A stretch of DNA of 64,000 nucleotides from Phyto melanocephala (GCA_941918925.1 OW799233.1:43266275-43330274), one strand, 5' to 3'. Shown: positions 1 through 12,695, numbered from the stretch's first letter. Notes: generated by a model not told the origin, from the sequence alone. A program made the numbers and translations.

Positions 1-3000
1 TATATATTTCTGGAATCTACTCATCATGGGCTACTCCCACTCTGCCGGTGACCTCATTCATGTCTTTTCCAAATACCACTTTTTTTCACTTAAAAATTCC
101 ATATATGTGCCTTAATTTTTCAAATTTTCAAAAATTAATTTCTCGAATCCAGGATTGAATCCTGACATATACTATATATTTCTGGAATCTACTCATCATG
201 GGCTACTCCCACTCTGCCGGTGACCTCATTCATGTCTTTTCCAAATACCACTTTTTTTCACTTGAAAATCACATATATGTGCCTTAATTTTTCAAATTTT
301 CAAAAATTAATTTCTCGAATCCAGGATTGAATCCTGACATATACTATATATTTCTGGAATCTACTCATCATGGGCTACTCCCACTCTGCCGATGACCTCA
401 TTCATGTCTTTTCCAAATACCACTTTTTTTCACTTGAAAATCACATATATGTGCCTTAATTTTTCAAATTTTCAAAAATTAATTTCTCGAATCCAGGATT
501 GAATCCTGACATATACTATATATTTCTGGAATCTACTCATCATGGGCTACTCCCACTCTGCAGGTGACCTCATTCATGTCTTTTCCAAATACCACTTTTT
601 TTCACTTGAAAATTCCATATATGTGCCTTAAATTTTCAAATTTTCAAAAATTAATTTCTCGAATCCAGGATTGAATCCTGACATATACTATATATTTCTG
701 GAATCTACTCATCATGGGCTACTCCCACTCTGCCGATGACCTCATTCATGTCTTTTCCAAATACCACTTTTTTTCACTTAAAAATTCCATATATGTGCCT
801 TAATTTTTCAAATTTTCAAAAATTAATTTCTCGAATCCAGGATTGAATCCTGACATATACTATATATTTCTGGAATCTACTCATCATGGGCTACTCCCAC
901 TCTGCCGGTGACCTCATTCATGTCTTTTCCAAATACCACTTTTTTTCACTTAAAAATTCCATATATGTGCCTTAATTTTTCAAATTTTCAAAAATTAATT
1001 TCTCGAATCCAGGATTGAATCCTGACATATACTATATATTTCTGGAATCTACTCATCATGGGCTACTCCCACTCTGCCGGTGACCTCATTCATGTCTTTT
1101 CCAAATACCACTTTTTTTCACTTAAAAATTCCATATATGTGCCTTAATTTTTCAAATTTTCAAAAATTAATTTCTCGAATCCAGGATCGAATCCTGACAT
1201 ATACTATATATTTCTGGAATCTACTCATCATGGGCTACTCCCACTCTGCCGGTGACCTCATTCATGTCTTTTCCAAATACCACTTTTTTTCACTTGAAAA
1301 TTCCATATATGTGCCTTAATTTTTCAAATTTTTAAAAATTAATTTCTCGAATCCAGGATTGAATCCTGACATATACTATATATTTCTGGAATCTACTCAT
1401 CATGGGCTACTCCCACTCTGCCGGTGACCTCATTCATGTCTTTTCCAAATACCACTTTTTTTCACTTGAAAATTCCATATATGTGCTTTAATTTTTCAAA
1501 TTTTCAAAAATTAATTTCTCGAATCCAGGATTGAATCCTGACATATACTATATATTTCTGGAATCTACTCATCATGGGCTACTCCCACTCTGCCGGTGAC
1601 CTCATTCATGTCTTTTCCAAATACCACTTTTTTTCACTTGAAAATTCCATATATGTGCCTTAATTTTTCAAATTTTTAAAAATTAATTTCTCGAATCCAG
1701 GATTGAATCCTGACATATACTATATATTTCTGGAATCTACTCATCATGGGCTACTCCCACTCTGCCGGTGACCTCATTCATGTCTTCTCTAAATACCCAT
1801 TGGAACGACTTGAAAATCACATATATGTGCATTGATTTTTTCAAATTTTCAAAAATTAATTTCTCGAATCCAGGATTGAATCCTGACATATACTATATAT
1901 TTCTGGAATCTACTCATCATGGGCTACTCCCACTCTGCCGGTGACCTCATTCATGTCTTTTCCAAATACCACTTTTTTTCACTTAAAAATTCCATATATG
2001 TGCCTTAATTTTTCAAATTTTCAAAAATTAATTTCTCGAATCCAGGATTGAATCCTGACATATACTATATATTTCTGGAATCTACTCATCATGGGCTACT
2101 CCCACTCTGCCGGTGACCTCATTCATGTCTTTTCCAAATACCACTTTTTTTCACTTAAAAATTCCATATATGTGCCTTAATTTTTCAAATTTTCAAAAAT
2201 TAATTTCTCGAATCCAGGATTGAATCCTGACATATACTATATATTTCTGGAATCTACTCATCATGGGCTACTCCCACTCTGCCGGTGACCTCATTCATGT
2301 CTTTTCCAAATACCACTTTTTTTCACTTGAAAATTCCATATATATGCCTTAATTTTTCAAATTTTCAAAAATTAATTTCTCGAATCCAGGATTGAATCCT
2401 GACATATACTATATATTTCTGGAATCTACTCATCATGGGCTACTCCCACTCTGCCGGTGACCTCATTCATGTCTTTTCCAAATACCACTTTTTTTCACTT
2501 AAAAATTCCATATATGTGCCTTAATTTTTCAAATTTTCAAAAATTAATTTCTCGAATCCAGGATTGAATCCTGACATATACTATATATTTCTGGAATCTA
2601 CTCATCATGGGCTACTCCCACTCTGCCGGTGACCTCATTCATGTCTTTTCCAAATACCACTTTTTTTCACTTGAAAATTCCATATATGTGCCTTAAATTT
2701 TCAAATTTTCAAAAATTAATTTCTCGAATCCAGGATTGAATCCTGACATATACTATATATTTCTGGAATCTACTCATCATGGGCTACTCCCACTCTGCCG
2801 GTGACCTCATTCATGTCTTCTCTAAATACCCATTGGAACGACTTGAAAATCACATATATGTGCATTGATTTTTTCAAATTTTCAAAAATTAATTTCTCGA
2901 ATCCAGGATTGAATCCTGACATATACTATATATTTCTGGAATCTACTCATCATGGGCTACTCCCACTCTGCCGGTGACCTCATTCATGTCTTTTCCAAAT

Positions 3001-4424
3001 ACCACTTTTTTTCACTTGAAAATCACATATATGTGCCTTAATTTTTCAAATTTTCAAAAATTAATTTCTCGAATCCAGGATTGAATCCTGACATATACTA
3101 TATATTTCTGGAATCTACTCATCATGGGCTACTCCCACTCTGCCGGTGACCTCATTCATGTCTTTTCCAAATACCACTTTTTTTCACTTGAAAATCACAT
3201 ATATGTGCCTTAATTTTTCAAATTTTCAAAAATTAATTTCTCGAATCCAGGATTGAATCATGACATATACTATATATTTCTGGAATCTACTCATCATGGG
3301 CTACTCCCACTCTGCCGGCGACCTCATTCATGTCTTTTCCAAATACCACTTTTTTTCACTTGAAAATCACATATATGTGCCTTAATTTTTCAAATTTTCA
3401 AAAATTAATTTCTCGAATCCAGGATTGAATCCTGACATATACTATATATTTCTGGAATCTACTCATCATGGGCTACTCCCACTCTGCCGGTGACCTCATT
3501 CATGTCTTTTCCAAATACCACTTTTTTTCACTTAAAAATTCCATATATGTGCCTTAATTTTTCAAATTTTCAAAAATTAATTTCTCGAATCAAGGATTGA
3601 ATCCTGATATATACTATATATTTCTGGAATCTACTCATCATGGGCTACTTCCACTCTGCCGGTGACCTCATTCATGTCTTTTCCAAATACCACTTTTTTT
3701 CACTTAAAAATTCCATATATGTGCCTTAATTTTTCAAATTTTCAAAAATTAATTTCTCGAATCCAGGATTGAATCCTGACATATACTATATATTTCTGGA
3801 ATCTACTCATCATGGGCTACTTCCACTCTGCCGGTGACCTCATTCATGTCTTTTCCAAATACCACTTTTTTTCACTTAAAAATTCCATATATGTGCCTTA
3901 ATTTTTCAAATTTTCAAAAATTAATTTCTCGAATCCAGGATTGAATCCTGACATATACTATATATTTCTGGAATCTACTCATCATGGGCTACTTCCACTC
4001 TGCCGGTGACCTCATTCATGTCTTTTCCAAATACCACTTTTTTTCACTTGAAAATCACATATATGTGCCTTAATTTTTCAAATTTTCAAAAATTAATTTC
4101 TCGAATCCAGGATTGAATCCTGACATATACTATATATTTCTGGAATCTACTCATCATGGGCTACTCCCACTCTGCCGGTGACCTCATTCATGTCTTTTCC
4201 AAATACCACTTTTTTTCACTTGAAAATTCCATATATGTGCCTTAATTTTTCAAATTTTCAAAAATTAATTTCTCGAATCCAGGATTGAATCCTGACATAT
4301 ACTATATATTTCTGGAATCTACTCATCATGGGCTACTCCCACTCTGCCGGTGACCTCATTCATGTCTTTTCCAAATACCACTTTTTTTCACTTTAAAATG
4401 CCTTGATTTTTTCAAATTTTTAAT
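1..4424. repeat. Satellite array, 172-bp monomer
   Basis: Head-to-tail array of 25 complete monomers plus a truncated 26th that begins at 4303; it continues past the left window edge. Monomer starts, marked by TATATATTTCTGG, fall every 172 bp. Two exceptions, the monomers starting at 1721 and 2754, are 173 bp long and share a distinct middle segment (CCCATTGGAACGACTT replaces CCACTTTTTTTCACTT). Otherwise monomers differ by a few substitutions, for example AAAATTCC or AAAATCAC before ATATATGTGCC. The last monomer breaks down after about 4394 into AT-rich sequence. Open frames inside it are accidental. The homogeneity suggests recent amplification or ongoing homogenisation. No protein or RNA role is evident. 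Confidence 0.97.
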
Positions 4425-4727
4425 ATAAACCTACATTCAGAAACAATTTTTTTCAATTATACTTTTTTTAAAATTATGTAAATATTTATGTATATATATT
4501 TTTTCTTTTTTTATTTGCTATTTTTTAATTATTTAAAAGAAAAGTATTTTTGTCATTTTCAAAAGTACTTTTACAGTATGTGGAACGTATCTTAACATAT
4601 GTGTAGGACGTATTTAACTGACGAATTTATCTTCACACCCTTAAAATAAGAAAAGTATTAATTAATGTAAAATGCAAAAGTTCTTCAAAACTGAAATGAG
4701 AGATAAAGCCATTTTCTAATATTGCTA
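4425..4727. other. AT-rich intergenic stretch
   Basis: Low-complexity A/T runs next to the satellite edge. A single copy of GAGATAAAGCCAT near 4698 repeats part of the hairpin that follows. No coding or RNA signal is seen. Confidence 0.6.
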
Positions 4728-4838
4728 ATGTGAGATAAGGCCATGATGGCTTTACCTCTCATTCAAATTAAAAAAAAAATAAAAAAGGTTTTATCTCTAT
4801 TGAATGAGAGATAAAGCCATCATGGCCTTATCTCACAT
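4728..4838. repeat. Long hairpin with 39-bp arms
   Basis: Arms at 4728-4766 and 4800-4838 are reverse complements with one mismatch, separated by a 33-nt A/T-rich loop. Arm motifs are GATAAGGCCATGATGGC and its complement. The transcript would fold into an almost perfect 39-bp stem. It may be a small foldback transposon relic or a hairpin-RNA source. No target duplication was identified. Confidence 0.8.
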
Positions 4839-5728
4839 GGTATTTAAGCACCCCCCGCCCAATTAACAATGGAATGAAAAATGATTTTCTAAAAAATCAA
4901 ATAGGCATGTTTTGTTGTACGACTTTTTTTTAATCGCTTAAAAGACTCAAATATTGATTCTAAACTCTATGTAGGTACAACCATGGTTTTTGGGTGTTAC
5001 AAGTTCAGCATAAACTCAAAATGCCCTTCCACTTATGGTGGTATAGGGTATGAATAGATATAAACGTTTTCTTGTGAATTTAAGAATTTGTTTTTGTAAA
5101 CCATTTTCTATATTAAATGATAGATGTTTAAATGTCTTTAAAATCGATTCTATTTTTTACAGCTAATTCTTATCTCTCTTTTTTTTTTTTGTTTAATTTA
5201 GATGACTTCTAGCTTGCTCTCCTATATTTTTATACAAGTAAAAAAATTATATTTTTCTTTTTGCTTTTTTTTATTCTGACAGTTTTATGTGCTTTTTTGA
5301 ACGAAAAGAATTTCAACCAAAAAAAAAAAAAACTTTAAGAATCCTTCTATGTGTAAATGTCTGTTTGGGGTCACATTTTAACCCCTTTAAGTTCTTTTTT
5401 CCATTTACATCAGCTTTTTTTTTCTTCTCCTCTGCTTATGAAAAATTATGCTTAAGTTTCACAACTGTTTTATAAGTTATTCGTAAGTTATTTCAAAAAA
5501 GTTTCTTTAAGTGTATTTACAAAGTGACAAATAAATTGTGTTAAAGAAATGTATGTATACAACTTTATTTTATTTATTTATGTATGTTTTTATGTATGTA
5601 TATGTATTTATATGCATTTGGAATTTTGGTTAAAAAAACATCTTTGTTGTTGTTGTTAAAAGAATAAGTTTATGAATTATTGTGCCACTACAAACCACTT
5701 TTGTTAAATTCAAACATATTAATTAAAA
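4839..5728. other. AT-rich intergenic stretch
   Basis: Homopolymer A/T runs, a short TTG repeat near 5645 and a TATG-rich patch near 5575. No supported gene. Confidence 0.55.
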
Positions 5729-5870
5729 CAAGTAAGAGCACTATATTCGGCTGTGCCGAATCTTTTATACCCACCACCAATTTTGTGTACATTTAAAGCA
5801 CAATAATTATTATTTTGTTAATGGCTTGGAATAATCTCTTTATAATAAAATATACATCTCTTTCTTTGTA

Positions 5871-6352
5871 GAGGGTGGTTAAATTTTAAATTTAAAACAG
5901 AGGCCGAATTACGACACTCGAACGTGATCGAAATTTGAAAACTCTTTTTAGAATCTATATGCCTAAAGCATACTCGATCGTTCGAGTAAAATTTCGATCG
6001 ATATCGACTGCCGTAATTCGGCCCCAGGTCTGTATAAAATGTTAGAACATCTATGAATGCCTTCTAAATTCGTTAAATGAGAAGCATTGCTGTTTATCGC
6101 GATAGTGTGGCAAAAAAACAGTCAACTTCGACTCATCATCGTGCCAAACAATTGAGCATCAGCAATGTTATTTAAAATTTGGACTATCGGATCGAGGTGT
6201 GCCGTTGAGGTCGCGGGGCCATTCGGCCGATATTTTGTTCCATACATAATTGAACCATACAAATATTATCATTAAAAAAGAAATGATAATAATTTCCTAA
6301 ATAATTTGTGTTTTATTCAAAATCAACAGGCCCTTAAAATTTAACCACCCTT
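5871..6352 (-). mobile_element. Tc1/mariner-type MITE, TA-flanked
   Basis: Ends are the inverted repeats GAGGGTGGTTAAATTTTAA and TTAAAATTTAACCACCCTT, each next to TA (5869-5870 and 6353-6354). Length is 482 bp, with no open frame. Part of the interior near 6070-6180 is the reverse complement of sequence at 46590-46690, so the same family recurs in the KChIP intron. It interrupts the surrounding Helentron-like element. A further inner palindrome, GGCCGAATTACG...CGTAATTCGGCC at about 5901-6023, may be another nested insertion. Confidence 0.75.
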
Positions 6353-6958
6353 TATAACTTGGATATGCTGGTAAAATGTTTTCGTAAATTAAGTGTTTCA
6401 GTGAAAATGGGCGTTAAAGTAAGCGTGTCAATAAAATTTCTGCTAATAAATACAACTTAGATATTTCAATATAGTCCGTAATTCTTCCAAAATATTTATT
6501 CATTGAGAAATTATATGAATTTGAAATAAATCATTATATAGGATGTGGGCGTAACAGTGGGCGTGTCACCTAAATTTTCTGGCATAACAATAACATTGAC
6601 TAGAAGGATTTCCGTAGCAAATTTTATCATCATACCTCTAATTTTGTCGGTTTTATAAATTTAAATTTCATTAACAGTAAATAACGTGGAAAGTGAGCGT
6701 TATAGTAGGTGTGTTATTTATGCTAATAAATACAACTTAGTTATTTCAATAAAGTCCTTTATTATTCGATTTATAGAGAAATTATAAGAATTTGAGAGAA
6801 AACGTTGTATGGGAGGTTGGCGTGTCACATTTATTTTCCGTCAGAAGAAAGCTTTTGACCAAAAAGCAATTCCTGCAAAATTTCAGAATCGTAGATCTAA
6901 ATTTGTCACTCTTATTAGGTTTAAAATTTTTAACATATTGGAAAATACACTGCGCGGT

Positions 6959-7740
6959 TAGGGTTGCCATCCGTCCTCTTTTCCCCGGACACCGTCCTCT
7001 TTTTTAGGGCATCCGGGGCAGTCCTACTTCTTTTTTGGCAAATGTCCGGGGTTGTCCGGCTTTTTGGACCTTCTCTGAAGTTTTTTTCTTACACTTAAAC
7101 TTTAAATCACAAGTCACAAAATGTATAAAAAAGATTTAGATGCTCGTTTTGAAAAAGTACAATTTTAAAACTTCTCTTTGTACAAAATTAGTTTTATTAT
7201 CCTTAATTTTCGCTATTTATCGAAGTGGCCTATTTTAAATTGTCTTTTATTTTACATAAGTTCAGCAAAGGGGTCTGCTTGTCATCTGTGTGTTTTTCAT
7301 AAAGTTTGTTTATCAGATATAGAAGAAAGTCTTGAACAAAAAATATAGTAAGGGTATATAATTTTCATATGGATTGCCTAGAGTTTTACAAATATTTGAA
7401 GAGATGCGATGGTAATATATTGGCTCAAATTGGAAGTAATGAAAAATATATGTAAAATTTTTAAAAGTGTACATTCTCGATAATGAATGCAATGAATTTT
7501 TGTAGTTTTTTTTGGGTTTTTTGTTTTTATTTTCAACCATTAAATCAGAATGACATTTTAAGTTTGTATTTTTGTAAATAAAGTTTTTTCGTAAAAACAA
7601 ATTTTGTTTTTGTATTTTAAATGGCGTCGTAAATTTGATCAAATTTAATTTTTTTTAAGCGTGTCCTCTTTTTTTGGGCAAATGTCCTCAATTTTTTATG
7701 CTGGCGTCCTCTTTTTTTTTAAATAGAAATGGCAACCCTA
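6959..7740. mobile_element. hAT-type nonautonomous element with 8-bp TSD
   Basis: Perfect 12-bp terminal inverted repeats TAGGGTTGCCAT/ATGGCAACCCTA bound 782 bp. The flanks are the 8-bp direct repeat TGCGCGGT (6951-6958 and 7741-7748). The host sequence AATACACTGCGCGGTATAAATTTTCG is otherwise continuous, matching the intact version near 9046-9062. Subterminal regions repeat GTCCTCTTTT motifs on both sides. No transposase frame. An 8-bp duplication with a TAGGG/CAGGG terminus is diagnostic of the hAT superfamily. Confidence 0.9.
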
Positions 7741-9612
7741 TGCGCGGTATAAATTTTCGTACATTTTGATCTCTAACTCCCTTCCTAATACATGCATTTA
7801 GGCAATTTTTCTTTCTTCCTTATACTCTGATTTAGCCAATTTTCTATTCCAAACAAACCTTGTGTATAAGACATATTCTGGCAAAATTTGAGCCCACTAG
7901 CTTTTTCGATGGGACCTCTATCGCGCTTTTAACAGACGGACATACGGACGGACATAGCTAGATCGTCGTCAAATAAAACCCCGATTAAGAATATACATAC
8001 CATTTTTTTGGTGGCGGTTATAAAAACTCAAATACTTCAAAAAAACACATTACAAAAAAATTTGTTTAGCTCTTTTACTAAAATTTTGCAAAAAATATTT
8101 GACCTTGTGTCACAAAAATTGGTCTGCTGATCACGGTCGGATCGTAACGGGTATAAAATGGGGTACAGAGGTATAGAGGAGAGTTTTATCTACTAAATGG
8201 TGCTAATTTCTTTTTGTTATCTTATGTTTTCTAGAAGTTATGGTGTATTAAAAAAAGGAATTTAGGAAAATTTAGACCTAAAGATAAAAAAAAATTATTT
8301 CTAAACATTATAAACAATTTATTTTCATGTACTAATGGCTAACAAATTTTAAAATTATACAAAACTTATTTCGTTTGAAAATCTTTTAAAAGTAAAATGT
8401 TATAGAACTTTAAAAATCAAAATCTTACTAATAAATTTCCTGTTTTAGCAAAATGCTGAGCATGTCAATTTTGAATTACCCTGTGGCCCTTAAAATTTAA
8501 CCACCCTTTACAAAAAAATAGATAGATAAAAAAAAAAATTGTTAAAATATGTATTTTAAATATTCAAATACTTATTTTAAATCTACTGATGCACATTTTT
8601 TTAAAATATTTTTAAATCTTAAACCTCATAAGACTGTGTGTACAACTATATGTAAAGTTGGGCACAAATCATTACTCTAGTTAATTTTTGTCAACAAACT
8701 TCGGTCATTTTCGTTTTCACAAACCCCTATAAAATTCCTTTGTAGTTTGTGCAAAAAAATGTTACTAGAGTCATCTAGTGTTCTACGTGATGTTTAGCAA
8801 AGACATCAACCTCAGTGTTTGCAAAATGTAGTGGCGCCTTCAACAGATGTCGCCATCTGCAATGAATAAATGCTAATGAATATGACTAACATATTTTTAT
8901 AAAAATTTAAAAAAAAAGTGGGCGTGGCACATTTATTTTCCGTTATAACGAAGACTTTGACCAAAAAACCATGTTGGCAAAATTTCAGAACCGTACATAT
9001 AGTTTTGTCAGTTTTATTACGTTTTAAACTTTAAATATACACTGAGCGGTATAAATTTTCGTACATTTTGACCTATAACTCCTTTTCTAATGCATAGATT
9101 TAAGCAATTTTTGGGGAGAAATATTCTTTTGACTCGAGAAATATATATTCGAAGCTTCATGACTCTATGTTTATCCGTTTGGACACAATTCCATTTTATT
9201 CGATGTTAGCAGGACACGGTTTTTTCGACCTATTCTTGCTTTACGAGCTATAACTCTCTTCCTAATTTTCCGATTTAGCCCATTTTCAATACCAAACAAA
9301 CCTTGTCTATAAGAAAGACTCTGGCAAAATTTGAGCCCTTTAGCTTTTTCGGTGCGACCTCTATCGTGCTTTCAACAGACGGACAGACGGACGGACATAG
9401 CTAGATCGTCATCAAATCAAACCCCGATTCAGAATATATATACTTTATGGGGTCTAAAATGGATATTTCGATGTGTTACAAACGGAATGACAAAATGAAT
9501 ATACCCCCACCATTTTTTTGGTGGCGGGTATAATGATAAAAGCAAGAAATTGTTAACTTTCTTTAAATTCTTAAAAAGAGAGAGTGTGCAAAAATGCCAA
9601 TTAGATGTACTT

Positions 9613-9745
9613 TAGGTTAGGCAGAACAGGCAGCTGTTGTGCAGCTCACTTGGGTCCATAATATTAATCCCTTTGTGATACCTGAATAGAATTGAAAGAA
9701 TATAATAGACTAGAAGAGAAAGAAAAACAGAATCAAAATAAAAAT
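9613..9745 (-). mobile_element. 5'-truncated tRNA-derived SINE
   Basis: Minus-strand copy of the SINE seen at 12277 and 19186. It keeps the 3' tail (AGGTTAGG on the plus strand) and the block CACTTGGGTCCAT...GATCCCTTTGTGATACC-like sequence, but lacks the tRNA-like head with its B box. The 5' boundary is approximate. Confidence 0.75.
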
Positions 9746-10974
9746 TTTTGCCAAATACTAGCAGGACTAGTAAAGGATTCGACTTGCTATAAGACTTAGT
9801 CAATTCATCTGTCAAATGCAGTGTGGGCTAATATAGTTTTTTTTAAATTAAATTTCCAATAAAAATAAATATTAAAGAGAACTTTTTTGTACATTTAAGG
9901 TTTAGTTGAAAATTGTCGTTTTGTTTGCCTTTATTACCTGGTTATTGCATGAAAGACACTTGCAATAAATTATTGCCAACACACTTCTCCTTAAGTTATT
10001 CATTTCCATTCATTTTCAACACTATTAAAAACAAAAACTACATATTTTTCTCAAAAAAAAAAAAAATACTAAAACATTTTGTGACCTCCAGCCATAAAAA
10101 ATGGGAAAATAAATTTTAGCCATTTAATTAACATTTTCCAGTTGGACACTAAAATGTCAGCAACTACAACTAAGTATTTTTTTTTTTTGCTCACTGTTAA
10201 AACAAACGTATGCTCTATAGTAAATTATCAACTGCACGACTTTTAGTTTTATGACCTCTAACAAGACCACAAAACAGTCATACACGTATTTACATCTTTT
10301 TTTTTACCTTTGGCCTGGGCACCACTACCGATAACAGAACACACAAAAAAAACACATTAATTTTCCGACAAAATCAAGATATTGACACTAAAACATCGAA
10401 CATAGAAGTCATGAAGAAATGAACAGAAAAGAAATGACGATGCGGGTGGTTAAAGGTAATTTAGGAGTTGGACAACAGGAAAACAAAAAAAAAAAAACAA
10501 GTGTTAAGAAAAGAGAAAAAAAAAACAATACTTTGTTGTATGAAATTCAGTTCAGTTTTATAATAAAAAAAAGTAAAAATAACGGTATTCAAGTCACCGA
10601 TTTTAGTCTTGCGAAAATGCAAAATTTTTGTTTCAAACACAACAAAATTTATAAAAATTTTACATTCACTTTTACTTTTGCACTATCTCTAATCTAGTGC
10701 GTAAATTTTTCAACACACAACACTTAAAGGTATGCGATCAACTAACTCGCCGGCGTTTTAAGTACCTAAAGAAATTAGCAGTTCGGTTTTGTTCTATGAA
10801 CATTGACGGCGGTATGCAGACAAAAAACTTAGTACAGCTTTACAAACCATTATTAAGCAAAAACCCCCAATGCTATATGAAAAAACTTAAAAATATCTCA
10901 ACATACCTTTATTATCTTTAAAAAATTTTAAGTAGGGATATACCTACATACATTAAGCCTTCACTAAGGTAGAA
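9746..10974. other. Intergenic, unassigned
   Basis: Short open frames here (for example 10419-10697 and 10697-10921) have A/T-biased composition, no recognisable domain and no splice context. I see no supported gene. Confidence 0.5.
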
Positions 10975-11199
10975 CCTGTAGTACACGAAATGTAAAAAAG
11001 CCACATACGCATGTGGCTGTGACCTAATTTTGATTATAAAGCATAAATGTAACCACTTCGGCCACATGCGTTTCATTTGCATTTTTGGACTAAAATACAT
11101 TTCGCTTAATATCAAAATCTTGCCGCATGCAGCTAGTGCTGAACATTTTAGTAACATGTGGCATATGCATGTGGCTTTTTACATTTCATGTACTATAGG
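10975..11199. mobile_element. Foldback MITE with inner palindromes
   Basis: Ends CCTGTAGTACACGAAATG and the complement of CCTATAGTACATGAAATG form inverted repeats of about 33 bp with few mismatches. Inside each arm is a second palindrome, GCCACAT...ATGTGGC, so the single strand could fold into a cruciform. Length is 225 bp, noncoding. No clear target duplication was found, so the superfamily stays open. Confidence 0.75.
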
Positions 11200-11849
11200 C
11201 TTAAGATCTTATTTGGCTTTCTGTTTTTTACGTTTTGTGCATTTAAATGTTGTGAAAAATATTACAAAATCATGAGTTGAAAGTAGTAGAAAACAGTTCT
11301 TCACTACTTAAATTTTGGCATCTAAATCCATTATTTCAAACACGGCGATGTCATTGGAGGTTAGGACTTACCACCTTCGCTTATAAATAGGGACTCGAAT
11401 AAGTACTTATAACGCTTGCTTATAAATAGGGACTAAAAAAGTAATTACTTTAATAACAATAAATAAGTATTTTAATACTATGTCCACACACGCGCCTTAT
11501 TTGTCAATTTATGATATTCTCGCAATTAAAGGCCTTTATTGAGCTCAATTTACCATACTAAAAATTACTTATAAATTGAGCAATATATACTTTATTGCTT
11601 CACTTATTGTTCAAAACTCGAAATACAACTTTTAAGAAGTATGTTCAGTGGGAAGAAAATTCCATAGGTGGCATTTATAATCTCAAACAAATAAATATCC
11701 AAAAAATTAAAAGTAAAAAAAAAATGAAAAATGGTTGATGGAAATTTTAATAAAATGTTTGAATAATTTAAAATTCATATATTTATATATATAAATATAA
11801 TTGTACAGGAAAAAAACTGAAGAGAAGAAGGCATTATTTGATTTGGTAT
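11200..11849. other. Intergenic, with a duplicated TATA-like motif
   Basis: GCTTATAAATAGGGACT occurs twice (near 11380 and 11419). TATAAATA suits a TATA box, but no transcript or gene follows. Otherwise AT-rich. Confidence 0.4.
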
Positions 11850-12695
11850 CAGCGTTACCACTCAACAATTATCTATCCAACCAAATTTGCCTATAAATCC
11901 GACCAAAATCCATTTAAACAGACCAATTTTTTTAAATATTAAATAACAAATATATGCATACTATGTATTTAAAAAAAAAAAATTAATTAAGTTTAAGATC
12001 TTAAAAACCACAAAAATTTCTTTATAAATGAACAGGATTAAAATTTTTATGTTTTCATTTTGTTACGAGATCAATAAAAAGCCGTTACAACTGCTTTGCT
12101 TTCACCGAGTTAACACACATCAACTTTTACAATTATGATGGCATACGCAGCCAAAACAAGATAACAACTACAAAATTCCTTTTGTTTTTCCTGCTGTTAT
12201 GCACTTTATGAAGTAGAACCACCTTACAAATGGGCTCATCGTATTTTTTATAGTCTTTTACACACGTTTGACATTTAGGTTAGGTAGAACAGGCAGCGTT
12301 GTGCAGCTCACTTGGGTCCATTATATTGATCCCTTTGTGATACCTGAATAGAAAAGTAAGAATAGAAAAGAGAGAAGAGAAGCAGACAATTCCAGAGTCT
12401 CTGGCGGGAATCGAACCTGCAACCCCTAAACTAGCCGACAAGCACACTACTGACTAATCCACCGGGGCACTCTTTTATTGACGTTTGACATTTGCTTTTG
12501 ATTGTTTTTCGTTGCTGAGAAGAAAATAGTATTGCCAAAAACTAAAAAATTTAATAGCGACCAGTATTTCAAATGGCTTAAAATGAATATGGTACATTTT
12601 CTTAAACAGACCAAAATAACGTTTAGCCGACCATCCGACCACGACCATTAATGTCTGACCATTTTGGTCGGAAAAGACCAATAGTGGCAACGCTG
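11850..12695. mobile_element. hAT-type element, TSD TTTGGTAT
   Basis: Terminal inverted repeats CAGCGTTACCACT and AGTGGCAACGCTG (one mismatch) bound 846 bp. Flanks are identical 8-bp repeats TTTGGTAT at 11842-11849 and 12696-12703. The subterminal sequence repeats GACCAAA/TGGTCGG motifs. No transposase is left. A SINE at 12277-12480 has inserted into it, so the true element is about 630 bp. Confidence 0.9.
12277..12480 (-). mobile_element. tRNA-derived SINE in a hAT element
   Basis: Flanked by a perfect 13-bp duplication ACGTTTGACATTT (12264-12276 and 12481-12493). On the minus strand it has a tRNA-like head with an A-box-like GGTGGATTAGTCAG and a B box GGTTCGATTCC, then an unrelated body with GATACCTGAATAG on the plus strand, ending in a CCTAACCT tail. 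RNA polymerase III transcription from the internal A and B boxes is expected for this class. The matching 3' end of the LINE at 48091 suggests its mobilising partner. Confidence 0.92.

Larger units (their letters stand above)
5729..9532 (-). mobile_element. Helentron/DINE-1-like element, composite
   Basis: Reads on the minus strand. The 3' end at 5729 shows ATTCGGC-nnn-GCCGAAT, a terminal hairpin, followed by TATAGTGCTCTTACTTG. The 5' end at 9532 reads TATACCCGCCACC. Hallmark internal blocks (CTAGCTATGTCCGTCC near 9390, repeated GGGCGTGNCAC motifs) match the other copies at 14537, 42077, 45045 and 56640. Two 5'-end segments, ending near 8024 and at 9532, show two copies joined or nested. A mariner-type MITE and a hAT element have inserted into it. 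Assignment to rolling-circle Helentrons is inferred from the 3' hairpin, lack of terminal inverted repeats and insertion between T residues. Confidence 0.75.

Noticed and set aside
1080..1319. 79-codon frame in the satellite
   Set aside because: It is produced by the tandem monomer in one of its frames and contains the repeated peptide twice; most monomers break it.
1..4424. CRISPR-like array
   Set aside because: Monomers are contiguous 172-bp repeats with no spacers, in a eukaryotic genome.
7313..7642. 109-codon minus-strand frame
   Set aside because: Lies inside the hAT element at 6959-7740, Lys/Asn/Phe/Tyr-rich and without transposase motifs.
10419..10921. Two adjoining short frames
   Set aside because: Lys/Asn/Phe-rich, no domain, no splice or start context; consistent with chance in A/T-rich DNA.
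12400..12470. tRNA gene
   Set aside because: The A/B-box segment is the head of a SINE with target duplications and a non-tRNA body; it lacks a foldable acceptor stem pair.
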